Assembly (NCBI RefSeq): GCF_003182475.1
Contig: NZ_QGTS01000007.1
Location: 1 to 64,000 of the forward strand
Origin: Mangrovibacter plantisponsor
GTDB lineage: Bacteria > Pseudomonadota > Gammaproteobacteria > Enterobacterales > Enterobacteriaceae
Direction of reading: 5' to 3'
DNA length: 64,000 nt
In this document: positions 54,990-64,000 of the stretch, piece after piece
Position numbering within the stretch: position 1 is the first letter of the stretch
How the letters are laid out: every line of letters begins with the position of its first letter
Made by a program: the position numbers and the translations under genes
Notes under the pieces: generated by a model
Seen by the model: only the letters and a program-made list of their open reading frames with translations
What the model was told of the DNA's origin: nothing
The model's database searches: none

Positions 54990-55868
54990 ATGAGCGACGA
55001 TAATTCACACAGTAGCGACACGCCTCACAGTAAAAAGGGATTCTTTTCCCTGATCCTCAGCCAGCTTTTTCATGGCGAGCCCAAAAACCGGGATGAGCTG
55101 CTGGCGCTAATTCGTGATTCTGAACAAAATGAGCTTATCGACCAGGATACGCGGGATATGCTCGAAGGGGTAATGGACATCGCCGACCAGCGAGTTCGCG
55201 ATATTATGATTCCCCGCTCACAAATGGTCACCCTCAAACGAAATCAACCTCTTGATGAATGTCTGGATGTCATTATTGAATCCGCACACTCTCGTTTCCC
55301 GGTAATCAGTGAAGATAAAGATCACATCGAAGGGATTTTGATGGCAAAAGACTTGCTGCCGTTTATGCGCAGCGATGCTGAGCCATTTAGCATGGACAAA
55401 GTGTTACGAACTGCGGTGGTGGTGCCTGAGAGTAAACGTGTAGACCGTATGCTCAAAGAGTTTCGTTCTCAGCGTTACCACATGGCTATTGTTATTGATG
55501 AATTCGGCGGTGTTTCCGGCCTTGTTACTATTGAAGATATCCTCGAGCTGATTGTCGGCGAAATTGAAGACGAGTACGACGAAGAAGAAGATATCGATTT
55601 TCGCCAGTTAAGCCGTCACACCTGGACCGTGCGCGCACTGGCTTCAATTGAAGATTTTAACGACACCTTCAGCACGCAATACAGTGACGAAGAGGTGGAT
55701 ACAATTGGTGGTCTGGTGATGCAGGCATTTGGTCACCTGCCAGCCCGTGGCGAAACGATTGACATTGACGGTTACCAGTTCAAAGTTGCCATGGCTGACA
55801 GCCGCCGTATTATTCAGGTTCATGTCCGTATTCCGGATGACTCTCCGGCGCCTACAGTGGAAGAATAA
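54990..55868 (+). CDS. corC: CBS-domain protein CorC (YbeX)
   Basis: A 292-residue protein of the CorC/HlyC group, linked to Mg2+/Co2+ efflux and to ribosome metabolism. Two CBS repeats are visible ([19 protein letters not shown] and [21 protein letters not shown]), followed by a CorC_HlyC domain ([10 protein letters not shown]…[19 protein letters not shown]). The acidic linker [17 protein letters not shown] is conserved. No membrane helices. Its stop is separated from the lnt ATG by only 3 bp. Confidence 0.95.
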   Translation: MSDDNSHSSDTPHSKKGFFSLILSQLFHGEPKNRDELLALIRDSEQNELIDQDTRDMLEGVMDIADQRVRDIMIPRSQMVTLKRNQPLDECLDVIIESAHSRFPVISEDKDHIEGILMAKDLLPFMRSDAEPFSMDKVLRTAVVVPESKRVDRMLKEFRSQRYHMAIVIDEFGGVSGLVTIEDILELIVGEIEDEYDEEEDIDFRQLSRHTWTVRALASIEDFNDTFSTQYSDEEVDTIGGLVMQAFGHLPARGETIDIDGYQFKVAMADSRRIIQVHVRIPDDSPAPTVEE

Positions 55869-55871
55869 TTG

Positions 55872-57407
55872 ATGGCATTCGCCTTTTTGTCTCGCCAGTG
55901 GCAACGACTGCTGCTGGCGTTACTTTTCGGGGCCTGCGGCACGCTGGCCTTTTCTCCTTATGATTTCTGGCCTGCGGCGATTATCTCGCTCACTGGCCTG
56001 CATTTGCTCACGCTGAACCGCCGCCCGTGGCAAAGTGCCGCCATTGGTTTTATCTGGGGTTTTGGCCTGTTTGGAACCGGGGTCAACTGGGTTTATGTCA
56101 GCATCGCTCAGTTTGGTGGCATGCCAGGCCCGGTTAATATCTTCCTGGTTATCTTGCTGGCAGCCTGGCTGTCACTATTCCCGGCGCTGTTCAGCGGCCT
56201 GCTCAGCCGCTTGTTTCCGTCAACCACATTATGGCGGCTGGTTCTGGCAAGCCCTGCGCTCTGGCAAGTCACAGAGTTTCTGCGCGGATGGGTGCTGACT
56301 GGTTTCCCCTGGCTGCAATTTGGCTACAGCCAGATAGACGGCCCACTGAAAGGCCTTGCCCCGGTCATTGGTGTAGAAGGCATTACCTTTTTGCTGGTGA
56401 TGCTCACCGGTTTTCTGGCCTTCGCAATTGCACAGAAAAGCTGGCGCTCATTGGTTGCCGCATGCGTGTTATTAGCGCTGCCATGGCCTCTGCGCTACAT
56501 CATCTGGTATCAGGCACAGCCTGAGCGGGCAGTTAATGTCGCACTGGTTCAGGGTAATATTCCCCAGTCAATGAAGTGGGATGAAGGCCAGTTGCTGCAC
56601 AGCCTGCAAACCTATGTCGACCTGAGTTCACCCTGGGTTGGCAAAGCGCGCCTGGTTATCTGGCCGGAATCGGCAATCAGTGATCTTGAAGTTAACCAGC
56701 AACGCTTTTTACACCAACTGGATGATACTTATCAGGCACATAACACCGCGCTGGTTACCGGTATCGTAGATGCCCGCCTGAATAAACAAAACCGTTACGA
56801 TACCTACAATACGGTAATTACGCTTGGGGAAGGCAACCCCTATAACTATTTCTCGCCTGACAGGTATAACAAGAACCATTTGGTTCCCTTTGGGGAGTTT
56901 GTCCCACTGGAATCCATTCTACGCCCGCTGGCACCGTTCTTTGACTTGCCCATGTCGTCATTCAGCCGCGGGCCTTATAAACAGAAGCCACTGGAAGCGA
57001 ATGGTTACAAGCTTACCACCGCTATTTGCTATGAAATCATTCTTGGCGAGCAGGTACGCGACAACTTCCGCCCTGATACAGATTTTCTGCTCACCGTCTC
57101 AAATGATGCCTGGTTTGGCCATTCAATCGGCCCGTGGCAGCATTTCCAGATGGCCCGTATGCGAGCACTGGAACTGGCTCGTCCTCTTCTGAGAAGCACC
57201 AACAATGGCGTGACTGCTGTTGTTAAACCCGATGGCGATGTTCAGGCAATTGTCCCGCAGTTTACCCGCCAGGTACTGGATGCCACTGTCACACCCACTC
57301 GTGGCCTGACACCTTACGCCCGTTTCGGCAACTGGGGGGTTTGGTTGCTCTCGTTGCTGGCTGGTTTCGCCGCACTGGTCTGGAGTCTGGGCCGCCGTAA
57401 ACGCTAA
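55872..57407 (+). CDS. lnt: Apolipoprotein N-acyltransferase
   Basis: A 511-residue inner-membrane enzyme adding the third acyl chain to lipoproteins. About six N-terminal helices (starting [21 protein letters not shown]) precede a periplasmic nitrilase domain with the triad Glu266 (WPESAI), Lys in [11 protein letters not shown], and Cys386 ([11 protein letters not shown]). A C-terminal helix follows. The ATG at 55872 is preferred over the adjacent TTG by homology to E. coli Lnt. Confidence 0.97.
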   Translation: MAFAFLSRQWQRLLLALLFGACGTLAFSPYDFWPAAIISLTGLHLLTLNRRPWQSAAIGFIWGFGLFGTGVNWVYVSIAQFGGMPGPVNIFLVILLAAWLSLFPALFSGLLSRLFPSTTLWRLVLASPALWQVTEFLRGWVLTGFPWLQFGYSQIDGPLKGLAPVIGVEGITFLLVMLTGFLAFAIAQKSWRSLVAACVLLALPWPLRYIIWYQAQPERAVNVALVQGNIPQSMKWDEGQLLHSLQTYVDLSSPWVGKARLVIWPESAISDLEVNQQRFLHQLDDTYQAHNTALVTGIVDARLNKQNRYDTYNTVITLGEGNPYNYFSPDRYNKNHLVPFGEFVPLESILRPLAPFFDLPMSSFSRGPYKQKPLEANGYKLTTAICYEIILGEQVRDNFRPDTDFLLTVSNDAWFGHSIGPWQHFQMARMRALELARPLLRSTNNGVTAVVKPDGDVQAIVPQFTRQVLDATVTPTRGLTPYARFGNWGVWLLSLLAGFAALVWSLGRRKR

Positions 57408-57415
57408 TCCATTCC

Positions 57416-57446
57416 CGGCGCAGGCTTCGTTCTGCGCCGTTTTTTT
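57416..57446 (+). terminator. Intrinsic terminator after lnt
   Basis: CGGCGCAG/CTGCGCCG with an 8-nt loop followed by seven T residues, 8 bp past the lnt stop. Confidence 0.92.
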
Positions 57447-57667
57447 ATCCGTTTGTTATGCTGCTGTAACCTTTATTTTCCTTTCTGGCACGACCTTTGC
57501 TTAGACATTTCCAGAGGTAACAACTGTTTGCTGCTATAGCAGTAAACATTAATGCCAGGTTGCACCATCAGGGTTCCCAACCAGCACCACAAAGGTGCAT
57601 TGGTATCTTTTTGCCTCTATTTGGTGCGTGGTGTATCGCAAAAAATACATCCGCATTACGCAATTTG

Positions 57668-57696
57668 TTTACATTCGCCTGGATTGAATGTTAATA
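57668..57696 (+). promoter_or_regulatory. Possible gltI promoter
   Basis: TTTACA and TTAATA with a 17-bp spacer, about 100 bp upstream of gltI. A plausible sigma-70 match, but other AT-rich hexamers nearby compete. Confidence 0.35.
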
Positions 57697-57722
57697 AATT
57701 GAATGTATTTCCATACTAATTT

Positions 57723-57742
57723 TAACAACACAACTACAAACT
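57723..57742 (+). promoter_or_regulatory. C/A-rich GcvB-type target in the gltI leader
   Basis: The leader holds AACAACACAACTACAAAC, about 55 bp before the start codon. C/A-rich leaders of gltI and other amino-acid transporter mRNAs pair with the G/U-rich region of GcvB in Salmonella. The assignment rests on composition and gene identity. Confidence 0.6.
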
Positions 57743-57794
57743 CACGACAATGGCCCGGGTGATTACACCACGGGCTGCAATAAAGGAGTTGGAT

Positions 57795-58694
57795 ATGCAA
57801 TTAGCAAAACTGGCCACAGCACTGTTAGCCGCGGGTATTTGCGTTGGTGTGGCGCATGCAGCAGATGCACCTCAGACCACACTGGACAAAATCAAAAGTA
57901 GCGGTGTGGTTGTGGTTGGTCATCGTGAATCTTCCGTACCATTCTCCTACTACAACAACGAACAGAAAGTGGTGGGTTACTCACAGGATTTTTCTAACGC
58001 CATTGTTGATGCCATCAAAACTAAGCTCAACATGCCTAACCTGACTGTGAAACTGATTCCTATCACTTCTCAAAACCGTATTCCATTGCTGCAAAATGGT
58101 ACCTTCGATTTTGAATGTGGCTCCACCACAAACAACCTTGAACGCCAGAAGCAAGTGGCATTCTCCGACACTATTTTTGTTATCGGCACTCGTTTACTGG
58201 TTAAAAAAGGCAGCCCAATCAAAGATTTTGATGATCTGAAAGGGAAGAATGTCGTTGTTACTTCCGGTACAACCTCAGAAGTGCTGTTGCATAAACTGAA
58301 CGACGAGAAACACCTTGGTATGCGTATCATCAGCGCTAAAGACCATGGCGACTCTTTCCGTACTCTGGAAAGCGGCCGTGCCGTTGCCTTTATGATGGAT
58401 GATGCGTTACTGGCAGGCGAACGCGCTAAAGCCAAAAAACCGGGTGACTGGGTGATTGTAGGGACACCGCAGTCCAAAGAAGCTTATGGCTGTATGCTGC
58501 GCAAAAACGACCCAGAGTTTAAAAAGCTGATGGATGACACCATCGCCAAAGCTGAAACTTCAGGCGAAGCAACCAAATGGTTTGATAAGTGGTTCAAAAA
58601 CCCGATTCCGCCGAAAAACCTCAACATGAATTTTGAACTGTCTGACGATATGAAAGCGTTGTTCAAAGCCCCTAATGACAAAGCGATTAACTAA
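57795..58694 (+). CDS. gltI: Glutamate/aspartate ABC transporter binding protein
   Basis: A 299-residue periplasmic binding protein that captures Glu and Asp for GltJKL. The signal peptide MQLAKLATALLAAGICVGV ends at AHA|ADAPQ. Ligand-fold landmarks are VVVVGHRESSVPFSYYNNE, FDFECGSTTNNLERQKQVAFSD and SGRAVAFMMDDALL. I start at the ATG at 57795, which has AAAGGAG upstream; an earlier in-frame ATG would spoil the signal peptide. First gene of gltIJKL. Confidence 0.96.
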   Translation: MQLAKLATALLAAGICVGVAHAADAPQTTLDKIKSSGVVVVGHRESSVPFSYYNNEQKVVGYSQDFSNAIVDAIKTKLNMPNLTVKLIPITSQNRIPLLQNGTFDFECGSTTNNLERQKQVAFSDTIFVIGTRLLVKKGSPIKDFDDLKGKNVVVTSGTTSEVLLHKLNDEKHLGMRIISAKDHGDSFRTLESGRAVAFMMDDALLAGERAKAKKPGDWVIVGTPQSKEAYGCMLRKNDPEFKKLMDDTIAKAETSGEATKWFDKWFKNPIPPKNLNMNFELSDDMKALFKAPNDKAIN

Positions 58695-58841
58695 TTACAA
58701 AACAAAGGGGCAGGTTACCTGCCCTTGCGATTGACCACAGGGACCCGGACAGACTATACGCCGGATGGTCGTTCCCCATCGGGCGCGAAAAGAGGTCTCT
58801 CATCAATCTTGGGGGGTAGCACTGCTACCCTCATTTTTTTC
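58695..58841 (+). ncRNA. sroC: SroC-like small RNA in the gltI–gltJ intercistronic region
   Basis: The 158-bp gap between gltI and gltJ holds a hairpin (GGGCAGGT/ACCTGCCC near 58708–58724) and a terminator at 58814–58840 (GGGTAGC/GCTACCC then TTTTTTT) placed only 12 bp before the gltJ start. In E. coli and Salmonella the SroC RNA, a sponge for GcvB, is processed from exactly this interval. Sequence identity to SroC could not be checked; the 5' end is a guess. Confidence 0.6.
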
Positions 58842-58852
58842 GGAGTTGAAAT

Positions 58853-59593
58853 ATGTCTATAAACTGGGACTGGGGAATCTTTTTTCAGCCTGCCCCTTTC
58901 GGGAACACCACCTATCTGGGCTGGTTATGGAGTGGTTTTCAGGTCACTATCGCGTTATCAGTTTGCGCCTGGATAATCGCTTTTCTCGTCGGTTCATTCT
59001 TCGGGATTTTACGTACCGTACCACACCGTGGCATTTCAGCCATTGGTACCTGTTATGTTGAGTTATTCCGTAATGTGCCGCTTATCGTGCAATTTTTTAC
59101 CTGGTACCTGGTCGTACCGGAATTGCTGCCGGAAAACATCGGCATGTGGTTTAAAGCCGAGCTGGATCCGAATATTCAGTTCTTCGTTTCGTCTATGCTG
59201 TGTCTGGGCTTGTTTACTGCCGCGCGTGTCTGCGAGCAAGTCAGAGCGGCAATTCAGTCTTTACCACGCGGGCAAAAAAACGCCGGGCTGGCCATGGGTC
59301 TTACCCTGCCACAAACCTACCGTTATGTCCTGCTACCCAATGCTTACCGCGTTATTGTTCCACCGATGACATCAGAAATGATGAACCTGGTTAAAAACTC
59401 AGCTATCGCATCCACCATTGGTTTGATGGATATGGCGGCACAGGCAGGAAAACTGCTGGATTATTCCGCACATGCATGGGAATCCTTCACTGCCATCACG
59501 CTGGCCTATGTGCTCATCAATGCCGTCATTATGCTGGTGATGAACATTGTGGAACGCAAAGTGCGTTTACCAGGTAATATGGGGAGCAAATAA
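58853..59593 (+). CDS. gltJ: Glutamate/aspartate ABC transporter permease GltJ
   Basis: A 246-residue inner-membrane permease of the HisMQ family. About five helices and the EAA-type loop ([26 protein letters not shown]) that contacts the ATPase are visible. It pairs with GltK. The ATG has CGGAG upstream and lies 12 bp after the SroC-like terminator, so it is probably translated from read-through transcripts. Confidence 0.96.
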   Translation: MSINWDWGIFFQPAPFGNTTYLGWLWSGFQVTIALSVCAWIIAFLVGSFFGILRTVPHRGISAIGTCYVELFRNVPLIVQFFTWYLVVPELLPENIGMWFKAELDPNIQFFVSSMLCLGLFTAARVCEQVRAAIQSLPRGQKNAGLAMGLTLPQTYRYVLLPNAYRVIVPPMTSEMMNLVKNSAIASTIGLMDMAAQAGKLLDYSAHAWESFTAITLAYVLINAVIMLVMNIVERKVRLPGNMGSK

Positions 59594-60267
59594 TGTACGA
59601 ATTTGACTGGAGTTCTATTCCGCCTTCCCTGCCTTTTTTAGCAGATGGCATGATCCTGACTTTCAAAATCACCCTGACGGCGATTATTGTCGGGATTGTG
59701 TGGGGGACTATGCTGGCAGTAATGCGCCTGTCCTCTTTTAAGCCCGTCGCCTGGTTTGCCAAAACCTATGTCAACGTGTTCCGCTCAATTCCGCTGGTCA
59801 TGGTGTTACTGTGGTTTTACCTGATTGTGCCCGGCTTCCTGCAGCAGGTATTGGGCTTATCACCCAAAACTGATATCCGGCTGGTCTCAGCATTAGTCGC
59901 ATTCTCCATGTTTGAGGCTGCCTACTACTCGGAAATTATCCGTGCCGGGATTCAGAGCATTTCCCGCGGGCAATCCAGTGCATCACTGGCGCTGGGAATG
60001 ACCCAATGGCAGACCATGCAATTAGTTATTCTGCCCCAGGCATTCCGCGCCATGGTGCCCTTGCTACTGACCCAAGGCATTGTCCTGTTCCAGGATACAT
60101 CGCTGGTGTATGTGCTTAGTCTGTCTGATTTTTTCCGCACCGCATCCACTATTGGAGAACGTGACGGCACCCAGGTTGAAATGGTGCTGTTTGCCGGTGC
60201 GGTCTATTTTGTAATAAGTCTCAGTGCCTCCTTGTTGGTCGGCTGGTTGAAGAAAAGGACTGTGTGA
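59593..60267 (+). CDS. gltK: Glutamate/aspartate ABC transporter permease GltK
   Basis: A 224-residue permease of the same family, with five helices and the EAA loop [27 protein letters not shown]. It forms the channel with GltJ. The ATG overlaps the gltJ stop by one base, and its own stop overlaps the gltL start (TGATG). Confidence 0.96.
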   Translation: MYEFDWSSIPPSLPFLADGMILTFKITLTAIIVGIVWGTMLAVMRLSSFKPVAWFAKTYVNVFRSIPLVMVLLWFYLIVPGFLQQVLGLSPKTDIRLVSALVAFSMFEAAYYSEIIRAGIQSISRGQSSASLALGMTQWQTMQLVILPQAFRAMVPLLLTQGIVLFQDTSLVYVLSLSDFFRTASTIGERDGTQVEMVLFAGAVYFVISLSASLLVGWLKKRTV

Positions 60268-60992
60268 TGATCTCCCTGAAAAATATTTCTAAATGGTACG
60301 GCCACTTTCAGGTACTGACCGATTGTTCGACTGAAGTGCAAAAAGGTGAAGTTGTGGTGGTCTGCGGCCCGTCGGGTTCCGGCAAATCCACCCTGATTAA
60401 AACCGTGAATGGCCTGGAGCCTGTTCAGCAAGGTGAAATCATTGTCAATGGCACCAAAGTGAATGACAAAAAAACCAACCTGGCACAGTTACGCTCCCAT
60501 GTGGGCATGGTATTCCAGCACTTTGAATTATTTCCGCACCTGTCGATTATCGATAACCTGACACTGGCACAGGTGAAAGTACTCAAGCGCGACAAAGCTT
60601 CCGCACGGGAAAAAGGCCTGAAACTGTTAGATCGTGTTGGCCTGTCTGCTCACGCCAACAAATACCCGGCACAATTGTCTGGCGGCCAGCAGCAACGTGT
60701 GGCTATCGCCCGTGCATTGTGTATGGATCCTGTCGCCATGCTGTTCGACGAACCTACGTCCGCACTGGATCCAGAAATGATCAACGAAGTGCTGGATGTG
60801 ATGGTTGAGCTGGCAAAAGAAGGCATGACAATGATGGTGGTGACTCACGAAATGGGTTTTGCCCGTAAAGTGGCAACCCGGGTTATCTTTATGGATGAAG
60901 GGAAAATTGTTGAAGACTCGCCCAAAGAAGCGTTCTTTGCCAACCCGCAATCCGATCGTGCCAAAGACTTCCTGGCTAAAATCATTCACTAA
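60267..60992 (+). CDS. gltL: Glutamate/aspartate ABC transporter ATPase GltL
   Basis: A 241-residue ATPase, identical in length to E. coli GltL and nearly so in sequence. Walker A GPSGSGKST, the Q-loop in MVFQHFELFPHL, signature LSGGQQQRVAIARAL, Walker B AMLFDEPTSALDP and the switch His in VVTHEMGFA are all present. I start at the ATG at 60267 ([12 protein letters not shown]) rather than the GTG before it. Confidence 0.97.
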   Translation: MISLKNISKWYGHFQVLTDCSTEVQKGEVVVVCGPSGSGKSTLIKTVNGLEPVQQGEIIVNGTKVNDKKTNLAQLRSHVGMVFQHFELFPHLSIIDNLTLAQVKVLKRDKASAREKGLKLLDRVGLSAHANKYPAQLSGGQQQRVAIARALCMDPVAMLFDEPTSALDPEMINEVLDVMVELAKEGMTMMVVTHEMGFARKVATRVIFMDEGKIVEDSPKEAFFANPQSDRAKDFLAKIIH

Positions 60993-61021
60993 TTTGTAAA
61001 AATATCGCGCAGTACAGACTC

Positions 61022-61047
61022 AGGCTGAAAGGTTACCCTTTCAGCCT
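61022..61047 (+). terminator. Hairpin after gltL
   Basis: AGGCTGAAAGG/CCTTTCAGCCT is an 11-bp stem 30 bp past the gltL stop. CAG and the dispersed repeat follow it instead of a T tract. Confidence 0.6.
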
Positions 61048-61050
61048 CAG

Positions 61051-61183
61051 ATTGATGAAAAAGAAGGAAAAAGCGTGGTTTTTCCTTCTTTTTAGTTAGC
61101 GGGCGAAAATCAATGAATTGATTTTCCTGTTTTTTTATTGGGTCACATCCTCTGGCACTGTGCAGGCATGAGGTTTGTCATCA
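61051..61183 (-). repeat. Dispersed hairpin repeat, copy 3
   Basis: About 132 bp in reverse orientation relative to the copies at 25680 and 49075. It has the same parts: TGATGACAAACCTCATG end, ACCCAATAAAAAAAC, a near-palindrome with 10-bp arms (61105–61126), and a hairpin with AAAAAGAAGGAAAAA arms. It is flanked by a 9-bp direct repeat CAGCCTCAG (61042–61050 and 61182–61190). It lies between convergent gltL and ybeL and touches the ybeL stop codon. Confidence 0.9.
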
Positions 61184-61186
61184 GCC

Positions 61187-61669
61187 TCAGGGATTAAATG
61201 GCTGGCGATGAAACTGGTTATGCCCGCATTTCGGGCAACGGGGCAATATATCCGGGGTATACACCGCCAGGTGATAATGGCAATGTTCGCACACCAGGTT
61301 GCCAAGCCCTACGACCTCGCCACTGTGGTAAACACCATGGCGGGTTAAATCCTCAAAGACTTCATGCCACTCCAGTTGCGTTTTATCAGTGATATCTGCA
61401 AGTTCCTGCCACAAACTCTCCTTAATCACACGCATAAAAACACTGTCGCTGACTTCCTGCTGGCTTTCCTGGTAACTGAGCGCGAACTCTTCTAAATCAC
61501 GGCGTACCGCACGCACCAGTTCATCCATTTCCGTACGAGTGAGCTCTCCCGTTTCGCTCATATGACGCCGGGCACTCGCTACCAGCGCGTCAATATCGCG
61601 CTCCCCATTACGTAATCGCTCACTCAAGGACGAAACAAGTTCACGGTAGTATTGCGCAACTTTACTCAT
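61187..61669 (-). CDS. ybeL: Zinc-ribbon protein YbeL (DUF1451)
   Basis: A 160-residue protein of unknown function, matching E. coli YbeL. The N-terminal two thirds are helical and charged (YYRELVSSLSERLRNGERDI; LTRTEMDELVRAVRRDLEEF). The C-terminal zinc ribbon has the pairs CEHCHYH and CPKCGHNQF. No membrane helix. Its stop codon lies in the right flank of repeat copy 3, so the last residues (HRQPFNP) may have been shaped by that insertion. Confidence 0.92.
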   Translation of the reverse strand: MSKVAQYYRELVSSLSERLRNGERDIDALVASARRHMSETGELTRTEMDELVRAVRRDLEEFALSYQESQQEVSDSVFMRVIKESLWQELADITDKTQLEWHEVFEDLTRHGVYHSGEVVGLGNLVCEHCHYHLAVYTPDILPRCPKCGHNQFHRQPFNP

Positions 61670-61904
61670 GGCGCTGGCCTCCTGGACTTAACGTCTTCTA
61701 ATAATAGACGTTATTCTGCCAGGCCTGTGTTAGCCGCCCCACAACCGCACCAAATAATTCTCACAGGCGATGGGGCAGGAAATCATTCTTACGGGCATGG
61801 AAGTGCTGTTGTGCCGCGCCCTAATCGGCTATGCTATGCCGATCTGAAAAAAACACACACAGGCTACATTTGTAGCTTTCTATAGCACAGGACCACTCGC
61901 AGCC

Positions 61905-64000
61905 ATGCAAGAGCAATACCGCCCGGAAGAGATAGAATCTAACGTTCAGCTTCACTGGCAAGAGAAGCGTACATTTGAAGTAACTGAAGACGAGAGCAAA
62001 GAGAAGTATTACTGCCTGTCGATGCTTCCTTATCCTTCTGGTCGACTACACATGGGTCACGTGCGCAACTACACCATTGGTGATGTGGTTGCCCGTTATC
62101 AGCGCATGCTGGGTAAAAACGTCCTGCAGCCAATTGGCTGGGATGCATTTGGTCTGCCCGCTGAAGGTGCTGCGGTCAAAAACAACACAGCGCCGGCACC
62201 CTGGACTTACGACAACATCGAATACATGAAAAACCAGCTTAAAATGCTGGGTTTTGGTTATGACTGGAGCCGTGAACTGGCAACCTGCAAACCGGAATAT
62301 TACCGTTGGGAACAGCAATTCTTCACCCAGCTGTATAAAAAAGGTCTGGTTTACAAAAAAACCTCTGCGGTTAACTGGTGCCCGAACGACCAGACCGTGC
62401 TGGCTAACGAACAAGTTATTGATGGTTGTTGCTGGCGTTGTGATACCAAAGTTGAGCGTAAAGAAATCCCGCAGTGGTTTATTAAAATCACTGACTACGC
62501 CGAAGAGTTGCTTAACGACCTGGATAAGCTGGATCACTGGCCAGATACCGTTAAAACCATGCAACGTAACTGGATTGGGCGTTCCGAAGGTGTGGAAATT
62601 ACCTTTGACGTTGAAAACAGCGACCAGAAGCTAACCGTCTACACCACCCGTCCGGATACCTTTATGGGTGTCACTTATCTTGCTGTAGCCGCAGGCCACC
62701 CGCTGGCGCAACAGGCTGCACAAGGTAACGCAGAAATTACTGCCTTTATTGATGAATGCCGCAATACCAAAGTAGCCGAAGCCGATATGGCGACCATGGA
62801 GAAAAAAGGCATCGCAACAGGCATTAACGCCATCCATCCACTGACTGGCGAAGCGGTTCCGGTATGGGTTGCTAACTTTGTCCTGATGGAATACGGCACT
62901 GGCGCAGTAATGGCTGTTCCGGGGCACGATCAGCGTGACTGGGAATTCGCCAGCAAATACCAACTGGCAATCAAACCAGTCATTCTGGATGCCGAAGGCA
63001 ACGCGCCTGACCTGAGCCATGCAGCGCACACCGAAAAAGGCGTGCTGTTTAACTCTGGTGAGTTTGATGGTCTGGACTTCCCGGCCGCCTTTAACGCCAT
63101 CGCCGACAGCCTGGCTGCAAAAGGGGTTGGTGAGCGTAAAGTTAACTACCGCCTGCGTGACTGGGGGGTTTCCCGTCAACGTTACTGGGGGGCGCCAATT
63201 CCGATGGTGACACTGGAAGACGGCACCGTGATTCCTACTCCGGAAGACCAGTTGCCGGTTATCCTGCCAGAAAACGTGGTAATGGATGGTATCACCAGCC
63301 CAATTAAAGCCGACCCTGAGTGGGCGAAAACAACGGTTAACGGCCAGCCTGCACTGCGTGAAACCGATACCTTTGATACCTTTATGGAATCCTCATGGTA
63401 TTACGCTCGCTACACCTGTGCGCAATACGACAAAGGCATGCTGGACGAAAAAGCAGCAAATTACTGGCTGCCGGTTGACCTGTATGTAGGCGGTATTGAG
63501 CACGCCATCATGCACCTGCTCTACTTCCGCTTCTTCCACAAACTGTTGCGCGATGCAGGTATGGTGACCTCCAACGAACCAGCCAAACAGTTGCTGTGCC
63601 AGGGTATGGTGCTGGCAGATGCCTTCTACTACACAGGTGTAAATGGCGAGCGTAACTGGGTTTCTCCGGTTGATGCCATTACTGAACGTGATGAAAAAGG
63701 CCGTATTGTTAAAGCGACCGACGGCGCAGGCCATGAACTGGTTTACGCGGGCATGAGTAAAATGTCCAAGTCCAAAAATAACGGTATCGACCCGCAAGTC
63801 ATGGTTGAACGTTATGGTGCTGACACCGTGCGTCTGTTCATGATGTTTGCTTCCCCGGCAGAAATGACGCTGGAATGGCAGGAATCTGGTGTAGAAGGGG
63901 CCAACCGCTTCCTGAAACGTGTCTGGAAACTGGTGTTTGAGCATACAGAAAAAGGAGCAGTCACTGCTCTGGATGAAGCTGCACTGTCAGAAGACCAGAA
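61905..64000 (+). CDS. leuS: Leucyl-tRNA synthetase (5' part)
   Basis: About 698 codons of leuS are present; the E. coli enzyme has 860, so the anticodon-binding and C-terminal domains lie beyond the right edge. The class I HIGH motif is [11 protein letters not shown] (HMGH at 49–52), the zinc-binding insertion has [14 protein letters not shown] then CCWRCD, the editing domain includes [19 protein letters not shown], and KMSKS is at 619–623, as in E. coli. The frame is open throughout. It is divergent from ybeL with a 235-bp gap. Confidence 0.97.
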   Translation, partial: MQEQYRPEEIESNVQLHWQEKRTFEVTEDESKEKYYCLSMLPYPSGRLHMGHVRNYTIGDVVARYQRMLGKNVLQPIGWDAFGLPAEGAAVKNNTAPAPWTYDNIEYMKNQLKMLGFGYDWSRELATCKPEYYRWEQQFFTQLYKKGLVYKKTSAVNWCPNDQTVLANEQVIDGCCWRCDTKVERKEIPQWFIKITDYAEELLNDLDKLDHWPDTVKTMQRNWIGRSEGVEITFDVENSDQKLTVYTTRPDTFMGVTYLAVAAGHPLAQQAAQGNAEITAFIDECRNTKVAEADMATMEKKGIATGINAIHPLTGEAVPVWVANFVLMEYGTGAVMAVPGHDQRDWEFASKYQLAIKPVILDAEGNAPDLSHAAHTEKGVLFNSGEFDGLDFPAAFNAIADSLAAKGVGERKVNYRLRDWGVSRQRYWGAPIPMVTLEDGTVIPTPEDQLPVILPENVVMDGITSPIKADPEWAKTTVNGQPALRETDTFDTFMESSWYYARYTCAQYDKGMLDEKAANYWLPVDLYVGGIEHAIMHLLYFRFFHKLLRDAGMVTSNEPAKQLLCQGMVLADAFYYTGVNGERNWVSPVDAITERDEKGRIVKATDGAGHELVYAGMSKMSKSKNNGIDPQVMVERYGADTVRLFMMFASPAEMTLEWQESGVEGANRFLKRVWKLVFEHTEKGAVTALDEAALSEDQ

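Larger units (their letters stand above)
57408..57794. other. Gap between lnt and gltI
   Basis: About 387 bp. It begins with the lnt terminator and ends with the gltI leader, which contains a C/A-rich GcvB-type target. A possible sigma-70 promoter TTTACA-N17-TTAATA is at 57668–57696. An inverted repeat GCACC…GGTGC lies near 57584–57598. Confidence 0.6.

Overview
The window is chromosomal DNA from a gamma-proteobacterium of the order Enterobacterales, most likely the family Enterobacteriaceae. Gene order and protein sequences match the nag–asnB–tRNA–ubiF–miaB–lnt–glt–leuS segment and the kdp–pgm–seqA–fldA–fur segment of Escherichia coli and Salmonella. Some content is not E. coli-like: a type VI secretion cluster, a large secreted chitobiase placed after chiP, and a BglF-type PTS with its own LacI-family regulator. 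I cannot fix the genus from sequence alone. No CRISPR array, insertion sequence, prophage or rRNA was seen.

Layout. (1) 1–12489, minus strand: part of a type VI secretion system (T6SS), transcribed tssB, tssC, tssK, tssL, an OmpA-family gene, hcp, clpV (tssH), vgrG, a DUF4123-like adaptor, and the first 17 codons of a further gene that leaves the window. The other core genes (tssA, E, F, G, J, M) must lie beyond the left edge or elsewhere. (2) 12490–13234: an AT-rich stretch without a gene. (3) 13235–17532, minus strand: pxpC, pxpB, ybgI, phrB and ybfA; pxpA, dtpD and ybgA, present here in E. coli, are absent. (4) 17835–25627: kdpFABC, the high-affinity K+ pump, with its sensor and regulator kdpDE. 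(5) 25815–30840: pgm, seqA, ybfF, ybfE, fldA, uof and fur. (6) 30972–35508: the chitin module chiP–chb with NagC- and ChiX-type control sites. (7) 35509–38627: an AscG-like regulator and a BglF-like EIIBCA permease with two AscG-type operators. (8) 38833–47047: glnS, then nagE diverging from nagBACD, for N-acetylglucosamine uptake and breakdown. (9) 47359–50315: asnB and a seven-gene tRNA operon (Met, Leu, Gln, Gln, Met, Gln, Gln). (10) 50447–64000: ubiF, miaB, phoL (ybeZ), ybeY, corC, lnt, gltIJKL, ybeL and the 5' part of leuS.

How the parts connect. ChiP admits chitooligosaccharides, Chb splits chitobiose to GlcNAc, NagE imports GlcNAc as GlcNAc-6-P, and NagA and NagB convert it to fructose-6-P and ammonia. 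NagC ties these together: nearly the same operator core occurs upstream of chiP and between nagE and nagB. The chiP ribosome-binding site also carries a 14-nt perfect complement to the known seed of the small RNA ChiX.

The most unusual signal is a dispersed, hairpin-rich repeat of about 132 bp. It occurs three times, after kdpE/pgm, after asnB, and between gltL and ybeL. Each copy directly abuts a terminator-like hairpin. One copy is flanked by a 9-bp direct repeat, another by two near-identical copies of the asnB terminator hairpin. It does not look like REP/BIME, ERIC or boxC as I know them and may be an undescribed non-autonomous element.
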